From: UBA10649 sp963755335
GTDB lineage: Bacteria > Actinomycetota > Actinomycetes > S36-B12
Assembly: GCA_963755335.1 (NCBI GenBank)
Contig: CAVWJW010000004.1
Location: 124,001 to 188,000 of the forward strand
Reading direction: 5' to 3'
Length of the DNA stretch: 64,000 nt
A model generated the notes under the pieces. The model worked only from the letters and a program-made list of their open reading frames with translations, had not been told where the DNA came from and searched no databases. The position numbers and the translations under genes are program-made. Every line of letters begins with the position of its first letter. Positions within the stretch are counted from its first letter, which is position 1. Positions 53,725-63,590 of the stretch are shown here, piece after piece.

Positions 53725-53738
53725 GTGACCAAAGTCCC
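53725..53738 (+). promoter_or_regulatory. DevR/DosR-like box upstream of cydA
   Basis: GTGACCAAAGTCCC matches 12 of 14 positions of the DosR core GGGACTWWAGTCCC as I recall it from mycobacteria. It lies 122 bases before the cydA ATG in the only sizeable gap upstream of the cyd genes. A close DevR homolog is encoded at 61714-62385. One weak half (GTGACC) means that direct binding needs testing. Confidence 0.45.
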
Positions 53739-53860
53739 TACGGAATCGGACCGTTGCGCCCGTCTTCACAGTGATCGAGCCGAAAAGATGGGCCCAGCCG
53801 AGGTGAACCACCCACGGGCGTCACCGTCCCACGGCCGACCAGGAGAAGAAGGACAGGTCC

Positions 53861-55285
53861 ATGAGCGCACTTCAACTCTCGCAGTGGCAGTTCGGTATCA
53901 CCACCGTCTACCACTTCCTCTTCGTGCCGATCACCCTCGGCACCGTGTGGCTGGTGGCGGGCTTCCAGACGGCCTGGGTGCGGACCGGCAAGGTCAAGTA
54001 CCTGCAGCTGACCAAGTTCTTCGGGAAGCTCTTCCTCATCAACTTCGCCATGGGCGTGGTCACCGGCATCGTCCAGGAGTTCCAGTTCGGCATGAACTGG
54101 TCGGACTACTCGAGGTTCGTCGGTGACGTGTTCGGTGCGCCACTGGCGATGGAGGGCCTTCTGGCCTTCTTCCTGGAGTCCACGTTCCTCGGACTGTGGA
54201 TCTTCGGCTGGGACCGCCTGCCCAAGAAGCTGCACCTGGCCACCATCTGGCTGGCGGCTGCGGGCACGGCCTTCTCCGCGTACTTCATCCTCGCGGCGAA
54301 CTCGTTCATGCAGCACCCGGTCGGCTTCGTCTACGACGAGACGCTCCAGCGTGCGGTGCTCACCAACATCTTCACGGTCCTGTTCCAGAACACGGCGCTG
54401 ATCGCGTTCTTCCACACCCTTGCCGCGTCCTTCCTGGTCTCGGGTGCGCTGCTCGCCGGCATCAGCGGCTGGATGATCTTCAAGAAGCGCCAGATCGACG
54501 TGTTCCGCACGTCCGCCAAGCTCGGCGCCTGGGTCATCCTCATCTCCGCCGTGCTGGTCTCCGTCTCGGGCGACATGGACATGAAGATCATGGTCCAGCA
54601 GCAACCGATGAAGGTTGCCGCGGCCGAGGCGCTCTACCAGACGCAGGAGAACGCCCCGTTCAGCATCCTGACGATCGGCGATGTCACCGGCAGCGACGCC
54701 ACCACGATCATCGAGGTGCCAGGTCTGCTCTCCTGGCTCGCGACCGGCAACTTCAACGGGCCGGACAGCACCGTGCAGGGCATCGACAACCTGCAGGCGC
54801 AGTATGAGGAGACCTACGGAGCCGGCGTCAACTACACGCCGTACGTCCCGGTCACCTACTGGGGCTTCCGGCTGATGATCGGCCTCGGCATGCTGGCCGC
54901 GCTCTACGCACTGTGGGCGCTGTTCGCCTTGCGAGGCGGCCGCGTGCCGAAGAGCAGGTTCTTCGCCTTCGCCAGCACGTGGATCCTGTTCTTCCCGCTG
55001 TTCGGCATCTCGTTCGGCTGGATCTTCACCGAGATGGGTCGCCAGCCGTGGATCGTCTTCGGCCAGCAGCTCGTGGCCAACGGCGGCTCTCCACTGCTGA
55101 GCGCCACTGAGGTGTGGATCACGATGATCGGCTTCACGCTGCTGTACGCGGTGCTGGCCGTCATCGAGGTCGGCCTGATGCTCAAGTACATCAAGGCGGG
55201 CGCACCCGAGCCGCAGGAGCTCGTCGAGGATCCCTTCGCGGATGCGAAGAAGGACGAAGACCAGCAGCTCTACTTCGCTTACTAG
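53861..55285 (+). CDS. cydA: Cytochrome bd ubiquinol/menaquinol oxidase subunit I
   Basis: CydA carries the hemes and the quinol site of the high-affinity oxygen-reducing bd oxidase. 474 residues from ATG 53861. Motifs: LSQWQFGITTVYHFLFVPITLG (heme b595 His near 19), GIVQEFQFGMNWSDYSRFVGDVFGAPLAMEG with conserved Glu residues, GDMDMKIMVQQQPMK near 235 (quinol loop start), and GWIFTEMGRQPWIV (GRQPW) near 388. The Q-loop is of the short type. First gene of cydAB, with a DevR-like box upstream. Confidence 0.97.
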   Translation: MSALQLSQWQFGITTVYHFLFVPITLGTVWLVAGFQTAWVRTGKVKYLQLTKFFGKLFLINFAMGVVTGIVQEFQFGMNWSDYSRFVGDVFGAPLAMEGLLAFFLESTFLGLWIFGWDRLPKKLHLATIWLAAAGTAFSAYFILAANSFMQHPVGFVYDETLQRAVLTNIFTVLFQNTALIAFFHTLAASFLVSGALLAGISGWMIFKKRQIDVFRTSAKLGAWVILISAVLVSVSGDMDMKIMVQQQPMKVAAAEALYQTQENAPFSILTIGDVTGSDATTIIEVPGLLSWLATGNFNGPDSTVQGIDNLQAQYEETYGAGVNYTPYVPVTYWGFRLMIGLGMLAALYALWALFALRGGRVPKSRFFAFASTWILFFPLFGISFGWIFTEMGRQPWIVFGQQLVANGGSPLLSATEVWITMIGFTLLYAVLAVIEVGLMLKYIKAGAPEPQELVEDPFADAKKDEDQQLYFAY

Positions 55286-55326
55286 GCCGATCGAGAACTC
55301 GGAAGAGATCAGGAAAGAGACACAAC

Positions 55327-56418
55327 ATGGATCTGCAAACTGTCTGGTTCATCCTGGTAGCGGTTCTCTGGATCGGCTACTTCATCCTCGACGGCTTCGA
55401 CCTCGGCGTCGGGATGCTCCTGCCCATCCTGGGCCGTGACGACCTCCGTCGTCGCGTCATGATCAACTCGATCGCCACCGTGTGGGACGGCAACGAGGTG
55501 TGGCTGCTGGTTGCCGGCGGCGCCACCTTCGCGGCGTTCCCGCTCTGGTACGCGACGCTGTTCAGCGGCTACTACCTCGCGCTGTTCCTCGTCCTGGTCG
55601 GCCTGATCCTTCGCGGCGTCGCCTTCGAGTACCGCGGCAAGCGCGACTCCGTGACCTGGCGCAAGCGCTGGGACTGGGCGATCGTGGTGGGCTCGGCCCT
55701 GCCGGCACTGCTGTTCGGCGTGGCCTTCGGGAACATCACGATGGGCTCGCTGATCGAGCCGCTGGCCGGTACCCCTGCGGGCACCGACTTCTCGGTGAAC
55801 GCCATGGCACTGAACTACACGGGCAACCTCTTCAACCTGCTCAATCCGTTCTCGCTGCTCGTCGGCGTCATGACCCTCACCGTGTTCATGACCCACGGCG
55901 CCATCTACCTCGGCCTCAAGACGTCCGGGGAGATCCGCGAGGCCGCGCGCTCGTTCGCCCTGAAGATCGGCCTGGTCGCCGCCGTGGCGGCTGTCGGCGC
56001 GCTCCTGTGGGCCCAGGCCTACTCCGGCCGCGTCGCCGTGACCCTGCCGATCGCCCTGATCGCCGCCGTGCTGTGGCTCGCAGCGCTGTTCATGACGATG
56101 AAGGGTCGCGATGGCTGGGCCTTCATCCTCAGCGCGGGCACGATCGCGCTGGCGGTGACCGCACTGTTCGTCGGCCTGTTCCCGAACGTCATGCCCAGCA
56201 GCATCGACGACGCCTACAACCTCACCGTCTACAACTCGTCAAGCCAGTCGTACACGCTGACGGTGATGACCGTGGTCGCCGTCGTCATGACGCCGATCGT
56301 CCTGATCTACCAGAGCTGGACGTTCTGGGTCTTCCGCAAGCGGCTCAGCACCTCGATGATCCCGCCGCAGCCGGTTGCCGGACGTTCGGACGATCGGTTC
56401 GCCGGGGCCGCAGGCTAG
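55327..56418 (+). CDS. cydB: Cytochrome bd oxidase subunit II
   Basis: CydB is the structural partner of CydA. 363 residues from ATG 55327. Signature WFILVAVLWIGYFILDGFDLGVGMLLP (FDLGVG motif near 26), WDGNEVWLLVAGGATFAAFP near 57, FEYRGKRDSVTWRKRWDW near 100 and about eight to nine membrane spans. The frame is open far upstream, but the ATG 41 bases after cydA gives the standard N-terminus. Followed by a hairpin terminator. Confidence 0.97.
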   Translation: MDLQTVWFILVAVLWIGYFILDGFDLGVGMLLPILGRDDLRRRVMINSIATVWDGNEVWLLVAGGATFAAFPLWYATLFSGYYLALFLVLVGLILRGVAFEYRGKRDSVTWRKRWDWAIVVGSALPALLFGVAFGNITMGSLIEPLAGTPAGTDFSVNAMALNYTGNLFNLLNPFSLLVGVMTLTVFMTHGAIYLGLKTSGEIREAARSFALKIGLVAAVAAVGALLWAQAYSGRVAVTLPIALIAAVLWLAALFMTMKGRDGWAFILSAGTIALAVTALFVGLFPNVMPSSIDDAYNLTVYNSSSQSYTLTVMTVVAVVMTPIVLIYQSWTFWVFRKRLSTSMIPPQPVAGRSDDRFAGAAG

Positions 56419-56438
56419 CCCTCCCGACCACCCGCGCG

Positions 56439-56467
56439 ACGGGGCTGCCCACATAGGGCGGCCCCGT
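56439..56467 (+). terminator. Hairpin terminator between cydB and cydD
   Basis: The arms ACGGGGCTGCCC (56439-56450) and GGGCGGCCCCGT (56456-56467) pair over 12 bases with one G-T wobble, around the loop ACATA. No T-run follows. It begins 20 bases after the cydB stop and may reduce read-through into cydDC. Confidence 0.7.
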
Positions 56468-56490
56468 TCGCATGTCAGGATGGGCGCACC

Positions 56491-58227
56491 ATGAAGCCCC
56501 TGGATCCGCGACTGCTGCGCTATGCCCGCAGCACGCGCGGGTTCATCGTCCTGGCGATCGTTCTCGGCGTGGTGACGGCCCTCCTGGTCATCGCACAGGC
56601 CCGGCTGCTCTCCGACATCATCGTCAAGGTCACCGCCGGTGGCGAGGACTGGGACCAGGTCCGCACGGGTGTCCTCCTGGTGGCCCTCGTCTTCGCCGCC
56701 CGGGCAGCGATCACCTGGCTGTCCGAGGTGGCCGCCGTCCGGGCGTCTGCCCGCGCCAAGGCCGAGCTCCGCGAGGCGACCCTGGACCATGTGCTGGCCC
56801 TGGGTCCGGCCAGCGAGGCGGCGAAGGACCCGGGTGGACTGGCCACGCTCATCACCCGTGGGATCGACGCCCTCGACGGGTACTACGCGCGCTACCTGCC
56901 GCAGCTGGTGCTGGCGATCATCGTCCCGGTCGCGGTGCTGCTGACCATCCTCGGACAGGACATCCTGTCCACGGTGATCGTCGCCATCACGATCCCGCTC
57001 ATCCCGCTGTTCATGATCCTCATCGGGATGTACACCAAGTCGCGCGTCGACCGGCAGTGGAAGACCCTCGCGGTCCTGTCCGGCCATTTCCTCGATCTCG
57101 TGTCGGGACTGCCCACCCTGAAGATCTTCGGGCGGGCGAAGTCGCAGGTCGAGGCGATCCGGGCGATCGGCGATCGCTATCGAAGCACGACCATGGGTGT
57201 GCTGCGGGTGTCGTTCCTGTCCTCCCTCGCCCTCGAGCTGCTCGCCACCTTGTCCGTGGCCCTGGTGGCGGTGTCGATCGGCCTACGCCTCGCGCAAGGA
57301 CAGCTCAGCTACTCCGTCGGCCTGTTCGTGCTGCTCCTGGCGCCCGAGGCCTACCTGCCGCTGCGACTCGTGGGCCAGCACTTCCACGCCGCGGCCGAGG
57401 GGCTCGGTGCCGCGGAGCGGGTGTTCGTCATCCTCGAGACTCCGGTCCCCACCGGTGGCAGCACCGCCGTGCCGGCCGGGCCGCTGGCGATCGAGGTCAC
57501 CGACCTGCAGGTCACGTATCCCGGGCGGCCGGATCCGGCCCTCGCGGGCGCGACGTTCACGGCAGCACCCGGAACCGTCACGGCGGTCGTGGGCTCGTCC
57601 GGCGGAGGCAAGAGCACGCTGATCAACGCACTCCTGTGCTTCATCGCACCCAGCGGGGGAAGCGTCCGCGTGCGCGGCTCGGCGGGCGACGCGATCGACC
57701 TGCATGACGTTGACGTCGCGGATTGGCGCGAGCGGGTGGCCTGGCTCCCGCAGCGCGCGCATCTGGTGAGCCTCGACCTCTCCGACCAGCCGACGATCGC
57801 TGAGGTCATCCGACTCGGACGCCCCGACGCCTCCGACGACGACGTCTGGTCGGCGCTCACCGACGCGGGACTCGCCGACGACATCGCGTCCTTGCCGGAG
57901 GGAATCGGCACGCGGCTGTCGCCGGATGGCTCGGGACTGTCGGTGGGGCAGCGCCAGCGGCTCGCCCTGGCCCGCGCACTCGCCGCCCATGCCGATGTCG
58001 TCATCCTCGACGAGCCGACAGCGGCACTCGATGGGGCCACCGAGGCTGCGGTCGTGGAGGTCATCGGACGCCTCGCGGAGCGCGGCGCGACGGTGATCGT
58101 CGTGGCGCATCGGCCGGCGCTGATGGAGATCGCCGACCAGGTCATCCGCCTGGACCGGGAGGCCGCCACGCCCACCGTCGAGGTGCCGGCGAACGCGGTC
58201 GGCGACCTGCGGAGTGCGGGATGGTGA
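56491..58227 (+). CDS. cydD: ABC transporter for thiol export and cytochrome bd assembly, CydD
   Basis: CydD is one half of the CydDC exporter needed to assemble cytochrome bd. 578 residues from ATG 56491. Six-span exporter domain (about 1-310) with LVSGLPTLKIFGRAKSQ, then nucleotide-binding domain: Walker A VVGSSGGGKSTL near 369, Q-loop LPQRAHL, signature LSVGQRQRLALARALA, Walker B VVILDEPTAALD and switch VAHR. Immediately downstream of cydAB. The stop overlaps cydC by seven bases. Confidence 0.95.
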   Translation: MKPLDPRLLRYARSTRGFIVLAIVLGVVTALLVIAQARLLSDIIVKVTAGGEDWDQVRTGVLLVALVFAARAAITWLSEVAAVRASARAKAELREATLDHVLALGPASEAAKDPGGLATLITRGIDALDGYYARYLPQLVLAIIVPVAVLLTILGQDILSTVIVAITIPLIPLFMILIGMYTKSRVDRQWKTLAVLSGHFLDLVSGLPTLKIFGRAKSQVEAIRAIGDRYRSTTMGVLRVSFLSSLALELLATLSVALVAVSIGLRLAQGQLSYSVGLFVLLLAPEAYLPLRLVGQHFHAAAEGLGAAERVFVILETPVPTGGSTAVPAGPLAIEVTDLQVTYPGRPDPALAGATFTAAPGTVTAVVGSSGGGKSTLINALLCFIAPSGGSVRVRGSAGDAIDLHDVDVADWRERVAWLPQRAHLVSLDLSDQPTIAEVIRLGRPDASDDDVWSALTDAGLADDIASLPEGIGTRLSPDGSGLSVGQRQRLALARALAAHADVVILDEPTAALDGATEAAVVEVIGRLAERGATVIVVAHRPALMEIADQVIRLDREAATPTVEVPANAVGDLRSAGW

Positions 58228-60026
58228 GCCCCGTTCGCGCCGTCTGGCGCGACATGTCGACCCACCGGCGCGAGCTGTTCGGTGCGGCGGTTCTGGGCGC
58301 CATCGCCTCACTGAGTGCCGTCGGGCTGCTCGGAACGTCCGCCTGGCTGATCTCGAAGGCGTCGCAGATGCCGCCGGTGCTCGACCTGAGCATCGCCGCC
58401 CTGTTCGTCCGCGTGCTGGCCATCAGCCGGGCCGGCTTCCGCTATGGCGAACGCCTGGTCGGGCACGACGCGGCGTTCCGTGGCCTGACCCAGCTGCGCG
58501 TCGTCGTGTATCGCAATCTCGAGCGCCTGGCGCCGACCGGCCTGGCCGCGTTCGGGCGCGGCGACCTGCTGACCCGGCTGGTCGGCGACGTCGATGCCGC
58601 GCTGGACCTGCCGCTGCGCGTGATGCTGCCGTGGATGCAGGCGATCCTCACGACGATCGTGACGGTCGCCTTCATCGCCTGGCTGCTTCCGCCGGCCGGC
58701 CTCCTCGTCGGGCTCCTGACCCTGGTGTCACTCACGTTCACGCCGTGGATCGCGGCGCGAACCGCGCGCGCGGCCGAGGATCGCGTGGCTCCGGCGAAGG
58801 CGCGCATGTCCGCAGCCGTGGTGCAGCAGCTCGATGCCACTGCCGACATCACCGTCTACGGCGCCGGGCGGTCCGCCAGTTCACAGGTGCGCCAGCTCGA
58901 CGACGGTCTGACCCGACTCAACGAGCGCGAGGCGTACTCGCTCGGAATGGGCAGCGGCTTCGGCGTCCTGGTGCAGGGCCTCGCCGTGACGATCGCTCTC
59001 GCCGTGGGGATCAACGCGGTCTGGACCGGACGGATCGAGCCGGTCTGGCTGGCGGTCGTGGCGCTTCTCCCGCTGGCGCTCTTCGACGTGCTGTCGTCGC
59101 TGCCGGGGGCGGCGCTGGCGTATCAACGACTGCGCGGCTCCGCGCAGCGCATCGCCGACGTCGAGCAGGCGACCGTCCCGGTGCCTGATCCGAGCGACCC
59201 CGTCGCGCTGCCCGATGAGTTCACCGGACTGTCGGTCACGGGGCTGAACGCGGGATGGGGGGCGCTCGACGCCGATGAGCTGGCCATCCATGCGATCACC
59301 GGGATGCACCTGACGGTGGCGCCCGGCGAGAGGGTGGCGGTCGTCGGGCCCAGCGGGGCAGGAAAGTCCACGCTGGCCAACGTGCTGATGGGCTTCCTTC
59401 CGTACGAGGGATCCGTCCGCCTGTCGGGCGTCGAGATTCGCGATGCCGACGGCGACGACGTGCGCGGACTGGTCGGCATGCTCACCCAGCAGGCGCACAT
59501 CTTCGACACGTCCGTCGCCGACAACATCCGCATCGGCGACCCGAGCGCGAGCGACGACGTCATCGTTGAAGCCGTTCGGCAGGTGCACCTCGCGGACTTC
59601 GTCGCCGGCCTCCCCGAGGGCATCGACACCGTCGTCGGCTCGTTCGGGGCGTCCATCTCCGGCGGCGAGCGCCAGCGGATGGCCCTGGCCAGGCTGCTCC
59701 TGGCCCGTCGCACCTTCGTCATCCTCGACGAGCCGACCGAGCACCTCGACGGCCCGACGGCGCAGTCGCTGACCGAGACGATCATGGAGGCGCTGCGCGA
59801 CGACACGCTGCTGCTCATCACCCACCGACTGACGGGGCTCGAGGCCTTCGATCGGATCATCGAGCTGCAGGACGGCCGGATCGTCGCCGAGGGAACGCAC
59901 GGCGAATTGCTCGCCGTCGACGGCTGGTATGCCGATCAGTGGCGGACCGAGACGGATCTGCACGACATGGCCGAACTCCTGCCCCGGCTGCCGATCGGTG
60001 TCGCCGTAGCCCCTCCCGGCAAGTAG
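58221..60026 (+). CDS. cydC: ABC transporter for thiol export and cytochrome bd assembly, CydC
   Basis: CydC is the second half of CydDC. 601 residues from ATG 58221, inside the end of cydD. Membrane domain with LGTSAWLISKASQMPPVLDLSIAALFVRVLAISRAGFRYGERL, the CydC hallmark near residues 37-80, and DITVYGAGR near 212. Nucleotide-binding domain: GPSGAGKSTLANVLMG near 374, signature ISGGERQRMALARLLL, Walker B FVILDEPTEHLD and ITHR. Completes the cydABDC set. Confidence 0.95.
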   Translation: MVSPVRAVWRDMSTHRRELFGAAVLGAIASLSAVGLLGTSAWLISKASQMPPVLDLSIAALFVRVLAISRAGFRYGERLVGHDAAFRGLTQLRVVVYRNLERLAPTGLAAFGRGDLLTRLVGDVDAALDLPLRVMLPWMQAILTTIVTVAFIAWLLPPAGLLVGLLTLVSLTFTPWIAARTARAAEDRVAPAKARMSAAVVQQLDATADITVYGAGRSASSQVRQLDDGLTRLNEREAYSLGMGSGFGVLVQGLAVTIALAVGINAVWTGRIEPVWLAVVALLPLALFDVLSSLPGAALAYQRLRGSAQRIADVEQATVPVPDPSDPVALPDEFTGLSVTGLNAGWGALDADELAIHAITGMHLTVAPGERVAVVGPSGAGKSTLANVLMGFLPYEGSVRLSGVEIRDADGDDVRGLVGMLTQQAHIFDTSVADNIRIGDPSASDDVIVEAVRQVHLADFVAGLPEGIDTVVGSFGASISGGERQRMALARLLLARRTFVILDEPTEHLDGPTAQSLTETIMEALRDDTLLLITHRLTGLEAFDRIIELQDGRIVAEGTHGELLAVDGWYADQWRTETDLHDMAELLPRLPIGVAVAPPGK

Positions 60027-60061
60027 GCCGTGGGTCGCGCACGGCATGAGAGGGTGAGCGC

Positions 60062-61709
60062 ATGAGGGAGGAGCGCGACCGCGGACTGTTCACCGCCGTC
60101 GTGTCCGTCGCGGCCGGACTCGAGCTGGGCGCGACGCTGCGCCGGATCGTGCAGGCTGCCGTCGAGCTGGTCGATGCCTCCTACGGCGCGCTCGGCGTGC
60201 TCGACGACACCGGCGGCCTTGGTGAGTTCATCCACGTCGGCATCGACTCTCAGACGGCGCAGGCCATCGGGCACACGCCGGTCGGGCGCGGCATCCTCGG
60301 CCTGCTCATCAACCACCCCGTGCCCATCCGGCTCGAGAACCTGAGCGACCACCCCAAGTCGTCGGGCTTTCCGCCCGGACATCCGGCGATGACCTCCTTC
60401 CTCGGCGTTCCCGTTCGCGTGCGTGGCGAGGTGTTCGGCAACCTCTATCTCACCGAGAAGCGGTCGGGGACGGGGTTCACCTCGGAGGATGAGCGCACGG
60501 TGATGGCTCTTGCCGCCGCTGCGGCGGTGGCGATCGAGAACGCCCGACTGTACGAACGCTCACGCCAGCGCGAGCAGTGGCAGCAGGCCGTCACGGACAT
60601 CGCGAACGCGGTCCTGGCCGACAGTGAGGCCGACGAGGTCCTTTCGCTGGTGGCCAATCGCGCGCGCACGCTCACCGGCGCCGACGTCGCGATCGTCGCG
60701 CTGCCCGACGACGATGACGATCTGGTGGTCGAGATCGTCGACGGCCGCGACCAGGAGTCCAGCGAGGGCGCTCGCGAGCTGCTTCGCGTGATCAGCGGCT
60801 GGGGCGGCCAGCGCGTGCCGCCGCACTCGGTCGCACATCAGGCCTACCACGACGGCATCAGCCGCATCGAGCGAGACACCGCCCGCGTCCTGGCCGAGGT
60901 GGACGAGTCGCCCTTGCACGGGCCGGCCGTCGTCATCCCGTTGATCACGTCCGACCACGTTCTCGGCATTCTCATGCTGCTGTGGGGGGAGCCGGCGGCG
61001 CGAGTGCCGGCTGACGCCCTCGAGCTCGCCGGGTCGTTCGCGTCCCAGGCCGCGGTGACGCTGGTCCTGGCCAAGGCGCGCCGCGAGCACGAGCGGCTCG
61101 CCGTCTACGAGGACCGCGATCGCATCGCGCGCGACCTGCACGACCTTGTCATCCAACGGCTCTTCGCCACGGGCATGATGCTGCAGGGCACCTCGCGCAT
61201 CCCCGACGTGCCGGATGCTGCCGCCGATCGCGTGTCGCGCGCCGTCGACGAGCTCGACGAGACCATCAAGGAGATCCGTCAGACGATCTTCGCCCTGCAC
61301 GAACCGGTCGAGGGCCCGACCTCGAGCGCTCGCGGTCGGGTACTGCGCGAGACGTCGCAGTCAGCGACCCTTCTCGGCTTCGAGCCGGCGGTGCGGTTCG
61401 TCGGGCCCGGTGGACTCGATGCTGACGGCGGAGGCGACCGACCATCTGGTCGCGGCCCTGCGCGAGGCACTCACCAATGCGGCCAAGCATGCGGACGCCA
61501 AGCGTGTCGACGTGGTCGTGCAGATCGACGCGGGGGACGTCGTCCTGGTCGTGACTGACGACGGTGTGGGTATCAATGACGATGGTCCGGGCCGACGCTC
61601 GGGTGTCGCGAACATCGCTGCACGCGCGCAGGTGCTCGGTGGATGGTGCCGGCTGGAGCGCGTGTCGAACGAGGGCGGCACTCGCCTGACCTGGTGCGTG
61701 CCGTTCTAG
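60062..61709 (+). CDS. devS: DevS/DosT-type GAF sensor histidine kinase (one frameshift)
   Basis: A two-GAF sensor kinase of about 548 residues from ATG 60062. GAF-A (about 15-165) has VDASYGALGVLDD, GRGILGLLINHPVPIRLENLSDHP and FPPGHPAMTSFLGVPVRVRGEVFGNLYLTEK. The His near 107 appears to align with the heme-ligand His149 of M. tuberculosis DosS, so gas or redox sensing is likely. GAF-B spans about 185-340. The HisKA_3 motif DRIARDLHDLVIQRLFATGMMLQG holds the phosphorylated His. One extra base near 61410, then the ATPase domain (REALTNAAKHADAKRV, VTDDGVGI). It ends four bases from devR, tail to tail. Confidence 0.9.
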
Positions 61710-61713
61710 GTGC

Positions 61714-62385
61714 TCAGCGGTGGTCGTGCTCGGCGCCCATGCGGGCGACGTAGGCCGCGGCCTGGGTGCGACGCTCCATGCCGAGCTTGGCCAGCAGGCT
61801 CGACACGTAGTTCTTGACGGTCTTCTCGGCCAGGTGCATCTGCTCGCCGATCTGCCGGTTCGTCAGGCCCTCGCCGATGAGCTCCAGGATGCGCTTCTCC
61901 TGGTCGGACAGCGCATCGAGCCGGCTGTCGTGCTGCTCTCCGTTGCGCAGTCGCTCGAGCACCCTCTGCGTCGCCGCCGGATCGAGCAGCGACTTGCCTG
62001 AGGCCACCTGCCGGATGGCGTCGAGGAGGTCGTTGCCGCGGATGTCCTTCAGGACGTAGCCGGACGCGCCCGCCATGATCGCGTCGAACAGGGCCTCGTC
62101 GTCGGCGTACGACGTGAGCATGAGGCAGTGCACGTCGGGCATGGAGGAGCGGATCTCTCGGCACACCTCGACGCCGCTGCCGTCGGGCAGGCGGACGTCG
62201 AGAACGGCCACGTCCGGTCGGGCAGCCGGGATGCGATGCAGGGCGTCCGCGGTGGACCCCGCCTCGCCGACCACCTCCAGGTCGCGCTCGAGGCCGATCA
62301 GATCGGCAAGGCCGCGGCGGACGATCTCATGGTCGTCCATGAGGAACACGCGGATGGTCGAGGCTTCGTTTGGGGCAGCAGACAT
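61714..62385 (-). CDS. devR: Response regulator DevR/DosR, NarL family
   Basis: This 223-residue regulator starts at ATG 62385. Receiver: FLMDDHEIVRRGLADLI, VAVLDVRLPDGSGVEV (phosphorylated Asp), MLTSYADDEALFDAIMAGASGYVLKDI. DNA-binding domain: LSDQEKRILELIGEGLTNRQIGEQMHLAEKTVKNYVSSLLAKLGMERRTQAA, very close to mycobacterial DosR. Expected partner of the kinase at 60062. A candidate target box stands before cydA. In mycobacteria devR and devS are in one operon; here they converge. Confidence 0.93.
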   Translation of the reverse strand: MSAAPNEASTIRVFLMDDHEIVRRGLADLIGLERDLEVVGEAGSTADALHRIPAARPDVAVLDVRLPDGSGVEVCREIRSSMPDVHCLMLTSYADDEALFDAIMAGASGYVLKDIRGNDLLDAIRQVASGKSLLDPAATQRVLERLRNGEQHDSRLDALSDQEKRILELIGEGLTNRQIGEQMHLAEKTVKNYVSSLLAKLGMERRTQAAAYVARMGAEHDHR

Positions 62386-62498
62386 GCGCGTCATTGTGCA
62401 CCACGCTCGCAGGCCGGTCGCCCGCTTCCCGCCTTCCCCGCTGCGCCGGGTGCGCAAACCCGTATCCGAGAGCGGCCGCCGATGGGAGGATGGCATGC

Positions 62499-63590
62499 GT
62501 GAGAACAGACGGTGTTCGGCCCGCCGAGGCGGTTCAGCTCCTCACCCCGGAGGGGGAGCGGACGGTCCATCCGGACTACGACATCACCCCCACCGACGGC
62601 GAACTTCGCGACATCTACCGCGACATGGTGCTGGTGCGACGACTCGACACCGAGGCCACCGCCCTGCAGCGACAGGGCGAACTGGGCCTGTGGGCACCGT
62701 GCCAGGGCCAGGAGGCCGCGCAGGTCGGCTCGGCTCGGGCCCTGCGGCCGACCGACTTCGTGTTCCCCACCTACCGCGACCACGGCGTCACGTGGTCGCG
62801 CGGGGTGGCGCCGCTGGAGATGCTGGCGATGTACCGGGGCGTCACCAACGGCGGCTGGGACCCCAACAGGCTGCACTGCGCCCTGCCGACCATCGTGATC
62901 GGGAACCAGGTCCTGCACGGCGTGGGCTACGCCATGGGAATCCAGCTCGACGGCGCCGACGAGGCCGTGATCGCCTACTTCGGCGACGGCGCCACGGCAG
63001 AGGGCGATGTCAACGAGGGATTCGTGTTCGCCGCCGACTACAACGCTCCGATCGTGTTCTTCTGCCAGAACAACCAATGGGCCATCTCCTCCCCGCGTGA
63101 CCGTCAGGGCGGTGGCCCGCTCTACCAGCGAGCGGCCGGCTTCGGCTTCCCCGGCGTGCAGGTCGATGGCAACGACGTCCTCGCCGTGATGGCCGTGACT
63201 CGCGTGCTGCTCGATCGTGCGCGCGCCGGAGAGGGCCCGGCGTTCATCGAGGCCTACACCTACCGCATGGGTGCCCACACGACGTCAGACGATCCGACGC
63301 GCTACCGCACCGCTGACGAGCTCGAGATCTGGCGCCTGCGTGACCCGATCGAGCGGCTGAAGGTCTTCCTCGCTCGCCAGGGCATCGCCGACCGGCACTT
63401 CTTCGACACGATCGACCACCAGGCGGGCGAGCTCGCGACCCTGGTTCGCGAGGGCGTGCGAGGCATGCCCGATCCGCCGCCCGAGGCCCTCTTCGATCAC
63501 GTGTACGCCGAGCCGCACAGCCTCATCGATCAGGAGCGACGCGGATTCCTGCTATACGAGGCATCCTTCGCGGACGGGGCCCTGCAGTGA
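62499..63590 (+). CDS. 2-oxoacid dehydrogenase E1 component, alpha subunit
   Basis: The 363-residue E1-alpha of a pyruvate or branched-chain 2-oxoacid dehydrogenase uses thiamine diphosphate to decarboxylate the oxoacid. GTG 62499 lies nine bases after GGAGG (62485-62489); ATG 62490 would overlap that site. Motifs: YRDMVLVRRLDTEATALQRQGELGLWAPCQGQEAAQVG near 38, FPTYRDHGVTWSRGV near 90, ThDP motif GDGATAEGDVNEG...NN near 165-200 and TYRMGAHTTSDDPTRYR near 255. The RxHS/T loop favours the BCKDH/PDH-alpha type. The stop overlaps the beta gene. Confidence 0.9.
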   Translation: MRTDGVRPAEAVQLLTPEGERTVHPDYDITPTDGELRDIYRDMVLVRRLDTEATALQRQGELGLWAPCQGQEAAQVGSARALRPTDFVFPTYRDHGVTWSRGVAPLEMLAMYRGVTNGGWDPNRLHCALPTIVIGNQVLHGVGYAMGIQLDGADEAVIAYFGDGATAEGDVNEGFVFAADYNAPIVFFCQNNQWAISSPRDRQGGGPLYQRAAGFGFPGVQVDGNDVLAVMAVTRVLLDRARAGEGPAFIEAYTYRMGAHTTSDDPTRYRTADELEIWRLRDPIERLKVFLARQGIADRHFFDTIDHQAGELATLVREGVRGMPDPPPEALFDHVYAEPHSLIDQERRGFLLYEASFADGALQ

